A DNA stretch of 34,946 bases from Thermodesulfobacteriota bacterium (GTDB lineage Bacteria > Desulfobacterota > Desulfobacteria > Desulfobacterales > JAUWMJ01), in assembly GCA_034189135.1 (NCBI GenBank), contig JAXHVO010000087.1, positions 1-34,946 on the forward strand, in the 5' to 3' direction. Below, piece by piece: positions 31,585 through 34,946 of the stretch. A model generated the notes under the pieces. It made no database searches, was not told the origin of the DNA, and was given only the letters and a program-made list of their open reading frames with translations. The position numbers were made by a program, and so were the translations under genes. The first letter of the stretch is position 1, and every line of letters begins with the position of its first letter.

Positions 31585-34047
31585 ATGCTGCAAAATAATA
31601 CATTAATGACGATTGTTTTTGAGAATTCGGATGAAGAGAACCACATACCTCTCTCAGACCTGATTGAGGCTCTTATAGATTTTTTAGGCCACTTTGCGGA
31701 AAAGAGCTTGGTGGGGAAAGCGTTTTATTCCATTGTTCAGACGGGTGACGGACGAACGAAGTTTTCAAGGCTGCTCAACGCCTGCAAGTATAACAACAAT
31801 CCCAAAGGATTTTTTTCAGAACTGCTCATGTTGCTTGGGAAAGCGGATGGTACCGGAAAAATCAGCATCAATGGAGTAGAATTGCCCCATTTGCTGCTGG
31901 TGGCAATTCTGGAAGTCGTGCTTCCGGGCAATCGGTTCACATCGATAAAGTCAACCGAACAGCTGGAAAAAATGGCCAATATCAAGTTGTCGGAAGCGGA
32001 TCGGGGCGATATGCAAAAAGTGATCGATACCTATCCGGTGCGGCTTTCCATGCACACCATTCGCCAGATGCGGGTGTCCGGCGATGTGGCCTATCAGTAC
32101 CTGCCTTTTATCCAGGAGTTGGATGATGCCGGGCACACCAACACATGGATCGGTCAGTTCCACCAGGGACTGCTGGAACAGATGTATCAGAACCGGGTCA
32201 TTTTTTTACTCAATATGAGCTGTCCGGTCTACTGCAGGTTCTGCTTCCGCAAACACAAGGAAACACGAAACGAAGCCAATCCCACCCCGGCGGATGTCAA
32301 AAAGGCGGTGGCCCACGTGAAAAATTCACCATCCATCAAAGAAATCGTAATCACCGGAGGCGACCCATTCATGAACCGGACCAACATGGCCTGCGCCATT
32401 GATGGTCTGATGGAGATCGACCATGTCCAGACCCTGCGCCTGGCGACCCGTTGCATTTCGTACTATCCCCACCTATTCTTGTCTAACGATTCAAAGCTGC
32501 TGGGTTACTTGAAACGAAAAAATTTGGAACTCCAGGAGCGCGGCAAGCGGATGGAAGTGGCCACCCATTTCATCCATCCCGATGAAATATCCCCGCAGAG
32601 CCTGATGATCATCACCGAACTGGTAAAAAGCGGCATTGCGGTTTACGTGCAGACACCGTTTTTGAACAACTGCAACGATAAAGGCCCCGAACTGGTCCGG
32701 CTGTTCAGTCTGCTGCGTGGTGCCGGCGCCGAGCTCCATTATATTTACATCCCCTGCAGTCCCATCCATGGAAACAGCGTATACTGGACACCGATTTCAA
32801 AAGGCCTGGAGGCAGGCAACTATTTGCGGGCACACATGTCTGATCGGGTTATTCCCAGAATATGTACGGCCACTCCCATCGGCAAGATGGACTGGCACAC
32901 CAGCGGTTGGGCCGTGGAGCCGGTGGCGGAAAATGACAACTTCATGTGGATCCGAACGCCTTACACACCGGGCTATTTTAAGCGATTCGCACCCATTGCC
33001 AATGAACTGGAAAATATCCGGGTCAACGACGAGGGAACCATCGATATTCAATACATGGCACAAATCGGCGATGAATCGCTTTTTCTGGGAAACAGGGCGC
33101 CTGTACTTGCCGGAGGTGCGACCACGCAACCGGAAAGTGCTGATACGATTCTGCCGATGGTATTCAGCGGTGAAAAAATCACGCCATCTATTGTCGATAC
33201 CGGATCAAAAACCATTTCACGCGTCCATGAAACCCGGGTTGAAATTGACACCGAATGTATCGAATCGGATCTGGATTATATCCGGGATGACGAAAGAATT
33301 ACCGACGTGGTAATCGTTTCTGAAAAAGACGCTACCGAATCCTTGTTCCGAATCAGAAAAATCATCGGGACGCTTAAAAATTTCCCCCATGTGAATGCCG
33401 TGCGACTGCGCAGCCTGAATTTCAACTATCAACCGGAACGCTACACCCCGGTGGTAATCGACAAACTGGCCGACCTGAACAAACTGACCATGGTCAATCC
33501 GCTGCGCCTGGAAATTGAAACCCAATTCCTGGTTGCTGAGGAATTTCAACCGGAGCATACTCGGCTTACCCGTCTGCTGAGCAACAAGGGCATTACCGTT
33601 TATAACAACACGCCTCTGCTGGGTGGAATCAATGACACCCCGGAGGCCATTCACCATCTTGCCTATGGCTGCCGGAAAGCCGGCATTGAATTTCATCATC
33701 TTTATGTGGCCGGGCTTCCCATCCAAGACCGCTGGAATATAAAAAATCCGGTGGCACTTTACGATGTGGTGGACGTTGCCACACGGGTGCGCCGGGAAGG
33801 CAGCGGCAGGGAAATCCCCCGCTATATTATTCGCACGGTCTTGGGTGAGGTGGATTTCGGTTTGTCATCCACCATTATCGGTAAAGATGGAAATCTGAAG
33901 GTTAAACTGCTTCCCTACGAACTGTCATACTTTAAGGCCATATCGCCGGATTTCACCTGGCCCGAGGATATTAAGGAAGATGTAGACGGCAAACCGGTCG
34001 TATCGATTTCCGGCCTGATGAAAACCACTGATTTTGCATTATCGTAA
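31585..34047 (+). CDS. double-length KamA-type radical SAM protein with a degenerate second half
   Basis: Encodes 820 residues. The first half (to about 515) is a lysine 2,3-aminomutase-like radical SAM domain: Cys213, Cys217 and Cys220 in CPVYCRFCFRKHKE hold the [4Fe-4S] cluster, with ITGGDPF, HFIHPDEIS and HYIYIPCSPIHGN aligned to the aminomutase core; Lys434 in TPIGKMDW lies where the PLP lysine of KamA is found. The second half (about 540-820) repeats the barrel plan (LLGGINDTPE, HHLYVAGLPIQDRW, and TVLGEVDF), but has no CxxxCxxC and has Glu755 where Lys434 stands. It therefore looks like a duplicated, inactive barrel. An Asp that helps bind the lysine side-chain amine in canonical KamA appears missing, so another substrate is likely. 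GGAGGGG precedes the ATG. The M23-like gene follows after 12 bases. Confidence 0.9.
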   Translation: MLQNNTLMTIVFENSDEENHIPLSDLIEALIDFLGHFAEKSLVGKAFYSIVQTGDGRTKFSRLLNACKYNNNPKGFFSELLMLLGKADGTGKISINGVELPHLLLVAILEVVLPGNRFTSIKSTEQLEKMANIKLSEADRGDMQKVIDTYPVRLSMHTIRQMRVSGDVAYQYLPFIQELDDAGHTNTWIGQFHQGLLEQMYQNRVIFLLNMSCPVYCRFCFRKHKETRNEANPTPADVKKAVAHVKNSPSIKEIVITGGDPFMNRTNMACAIDGLMEIDHVQTLRLATRCISYYPHLFLSNDSKLLGYLKRKNLELQERGKRMEVATHFIHPDEISPQSLMIITELVKSGIAVYVQTPFLNNCNDKGPELVRLFSLLRGAGAELHYIYIPCSPIHGNSVYWTPISKGLEAGNYLRAHMSDRVIPRICTATPIGKMDWHTSGWAVEPVAENDNFMWIRTPYTPGYFKRFAPIANELENIRVNDEGTIDIQYMAQIGDESLFLGNRAPVLAGGATTQPESADTILPMVFSGEKITPSIVDTGSKTISRVHETRVEIDTECIESDLDYIRDDERITDVVIVSEKDATESLFRIRKIIGTLKNFPHVNAVRLRSLNFNYQPERYTPVVIDKLADLNKLTMVNPLRLEIETQFLVAEEFQPEHTRLTRLLSNKGITVYNNTPLLGGINDTPEAIHHLAYGCRKAGIEFHHLYVAGLPIQDRWNIKNPVALYDVVDVATRVRREGSGREIPRYIIRTVLGEVDFGLSSTIIGKDGNLKVKLLPYELSYFKAISPDFTWPEDIKEDVDGKPVVSISGLMKTTDFALS

Positions 34048-34059
34048 CCAGGAGGCCTC

Positions 34060-34740
34060 ATGTATTATCCGTTTTTGCTTTACAGCAAAAAAGTCAAACA
34101 CCGACCTGTCTTTCCCGAGCTGAAAGGAGATCCTTTTATTGCCGATCTTTCAAACAACAGTCCGCTGCTCAAAGGATTGGAGGTGAGAAACCAGGAAAAA
34201 TTCCAACGAATCTTGGATGAGAAGATGGGAGCGGAATTTAGTTGGGGGATTTCTCCCTATCTGGAGCGGCGCGACACCCTGCTCGGAGACTGCCCCCAGA
34301 TGGTGGCCGACCAGCGATTCATCCACCTGGGTCTGGATGTAATCGTGGACCTGGGCACGCCACTGCATGCGCCGCTGGATGCCACTGTCTCAGAAAGCGG
34401 TTACGAAAGTGGAGAAGGAAACTATGGCGGGTACGTACTTTTAAAGCACAAAAGCCCCTATTTTGAGACCTTTTACAGCTTTTACGGACACCTGTGCAAA
34501 GATCGCCTGCCGCCGGCCGGCAAAACCTTTCCGGCCGGCGTGGCATTTGCCGAGATCGGTGATTTTCACCAAAACGGTAACTGGTTCCACCACACGCATA
34601 TCCAGGTGATCACTGGCAAGGGCCTGGAAATGAGTTATGTTTCCAAAGGATATTGCACTGAAAAAGATCTGGTGGAAATAAACGATCTCTGCCCTTCGCC
34701 GATACCCTTGTTTATTGTCGGGTTCCGGGGCAATTCTTGA
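34060..34740 (+). CDS. cytoplasmic M23-like (LytM-fold) protein
   Basis: Encodes 226 residues with the metallopeptidase M23 zinc motif: His89-x-x-x-Asp93 in IHLGLDVIVDLGTPLHAP, His144 in FYGHL, and HHTHIQV (His178 and His180). It has no signal peptide or membrane segment, unlike peptidoglycan hydrolases of this family. The HLGLDVI...GTPLHAPLDA pattern resembles the M23 domain that is fused to aminotransferases in some metabolic enzymes. GGAGG precedes the ATG, 12 bases after the KamA-like gene, so the two are co-expressed. A role in splitting or sensing a small amino compound is inferred; cell-wall cleavage is unlikely. Confidence 0.85.
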   Translation: MYYPFLLYSKKVKHRPVFPELKGDPFIADLSNNSPLLKGLEVRNQEKFQRILDEKMGAEFSWGISPYLERRDTLLGDCPQMVADQRFIHLGLDVIVDLGTPLHAPLDATVSESGYESGEGNYGGYVLLKHKSPYFETFYSFYGHLCKDRLPPAGKTFPAGVAFAEIGDFHQNGNWFHHTHIQVITGKGLEMSYVSKGYCTEKDLVEINDLCPSPIPLFIVGFRGNS

Positions 34741-34844
34741 TATATTGACATATCGAATAATAAATATAGCTGAAGTATTATCTACAGGCAATCCAGGTAG
34801 ACGTTAATTCTAGTAGCACAATAACACCCCAATTGAGCGAAAAC

Positions 34845-34946
34845 TTATGCTGCTTTTTTAAATTCATTTTCGTTTAGAGTAGTACAAATGTTACGATAAA
34901 GTAATTCAGTTTCATTGTTCTTTGTCAATTCGATGACTTTTACACC
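34845..34946 (-). CDS. possible C-terminal fragment of a gene running off the right edge
   Basis: The minus strand is open from the window end to TAA at 34847-34845, encoding 33 residues that read VIELTKNNETELLYRNIC, then LNENEFKKAA. The composition looks protein-like, but the length is too short to identify a family. The 104 bases between it and the M23-like gene contain nothing recognised. Confidence 0.35.
   Translation of the reverse strand, partial: GVKVIELTKNNETELLYRNICTTLNENEFKKAA

Noticed and set aside
31585-34047. Annotation as ordinary lysine 2,3-aminomutase (ablA/kamA)
   Set aside because: Almost twice the normal length, a degenerate second barrel and apparent loss of a lysine-side-chain-binding Asp make the substrate uncertain.
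34060-34740. Annotation as a peptidoglycan endopeptidase
   Set aside because: No signal peptide or membrane anchor and an operon partner of metabolic type.
1-34946. CRISPR arrays, tRNA, rRNA and insertion sequences
   Set aside because: No regularly spaced repeats, cloverleaf sequence, rRNA signature or transposase gene was recognised by reading both strands.

Overview
The window looks like chromosome from an anaerobic Desulfobacterota bacterium, most likely a sulfate reducer of the Desulfobacterales. The pointers are a dense rubredoxin, rubrerythrin, desulfoferrodoxin and flavodiiron oxygen-defence cluster, a DVU0298-type HEAT protein, a DUF2860 outer-membrane protein, and an in-frame TGA that reads best as selenocysteine. 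This placement rests on gene content alone; no rRNA or tRNA gene was found.

Layout. (1) 1-3090, plus strand: a small conserved gene broken by a stop, a DUF2860 outer-membrane protein, a small zinc-ribbon protein, and a C_GCAxxG_C_C redox protein whose N-terminal Cys codon is TGA. (2) 3280-8889, minus strand: about twelve redox genes, in transcription order a 68-residue protein, rubrerythrin, desulfoferrodoxin, a rubredoxin variant, flavodoxin, a zinc ribbon, rubredoxin, a flavodiiron protein, a DsrE-like protein, a two-module rubredoxin-like protein, a ferredoxin and a HEAT protein. (3) 8890-9820: a long gene-free region with operator-like repeats, a 241-bp fold-back element and the remnant of another. 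(4) 9842-15136: a TetR regulator with a promoter and paired operators, its overlapping RND/MMPL exporter, then a chemoreceptor. (5) 15137-15948: a second 241-bp fold-back element. (6) 15949-21452: a Tat-exported FAD oxidoreductase with a membrane methyltransferase, a serine hydrolase, and a LytS/LytTR two-component pair. (7) 21622-34740: a catabolic or amino-compound module. The minus strand carries IclR, a PotB/C/D/A-type ABC importer, a proline-racemase-family enzyme, a YtcJ-type amidohydrolase, an aminotransferase and a beta-lysine acetyltransferase-like GNAT (AblB). Divergent from IclR are an 820-residue double KamA-type radical SAM protein and a cytoplasmic M23-like protein.

Region 7 reads as one regulated system. 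A transporter would bring in an amino or polyamine-like compound; the racemase, amidohydrolase, aminotransferase, aminomutase-like protein and acetyltransferase would remodel it; IclR would sit at the shared divergent promoter. The substrate cannot be deduced from sequence.

The two most unusual observations are these. The pair of 241-bp elements has 43-bp terminal arms that differ between copies at about 17 positions, yet stay complementary within each copy. The KamA-like protein has a second half that resembles a duplicated aminomutase barrel but has lost both the iron-sulfur cysteines and the PLP lysine.
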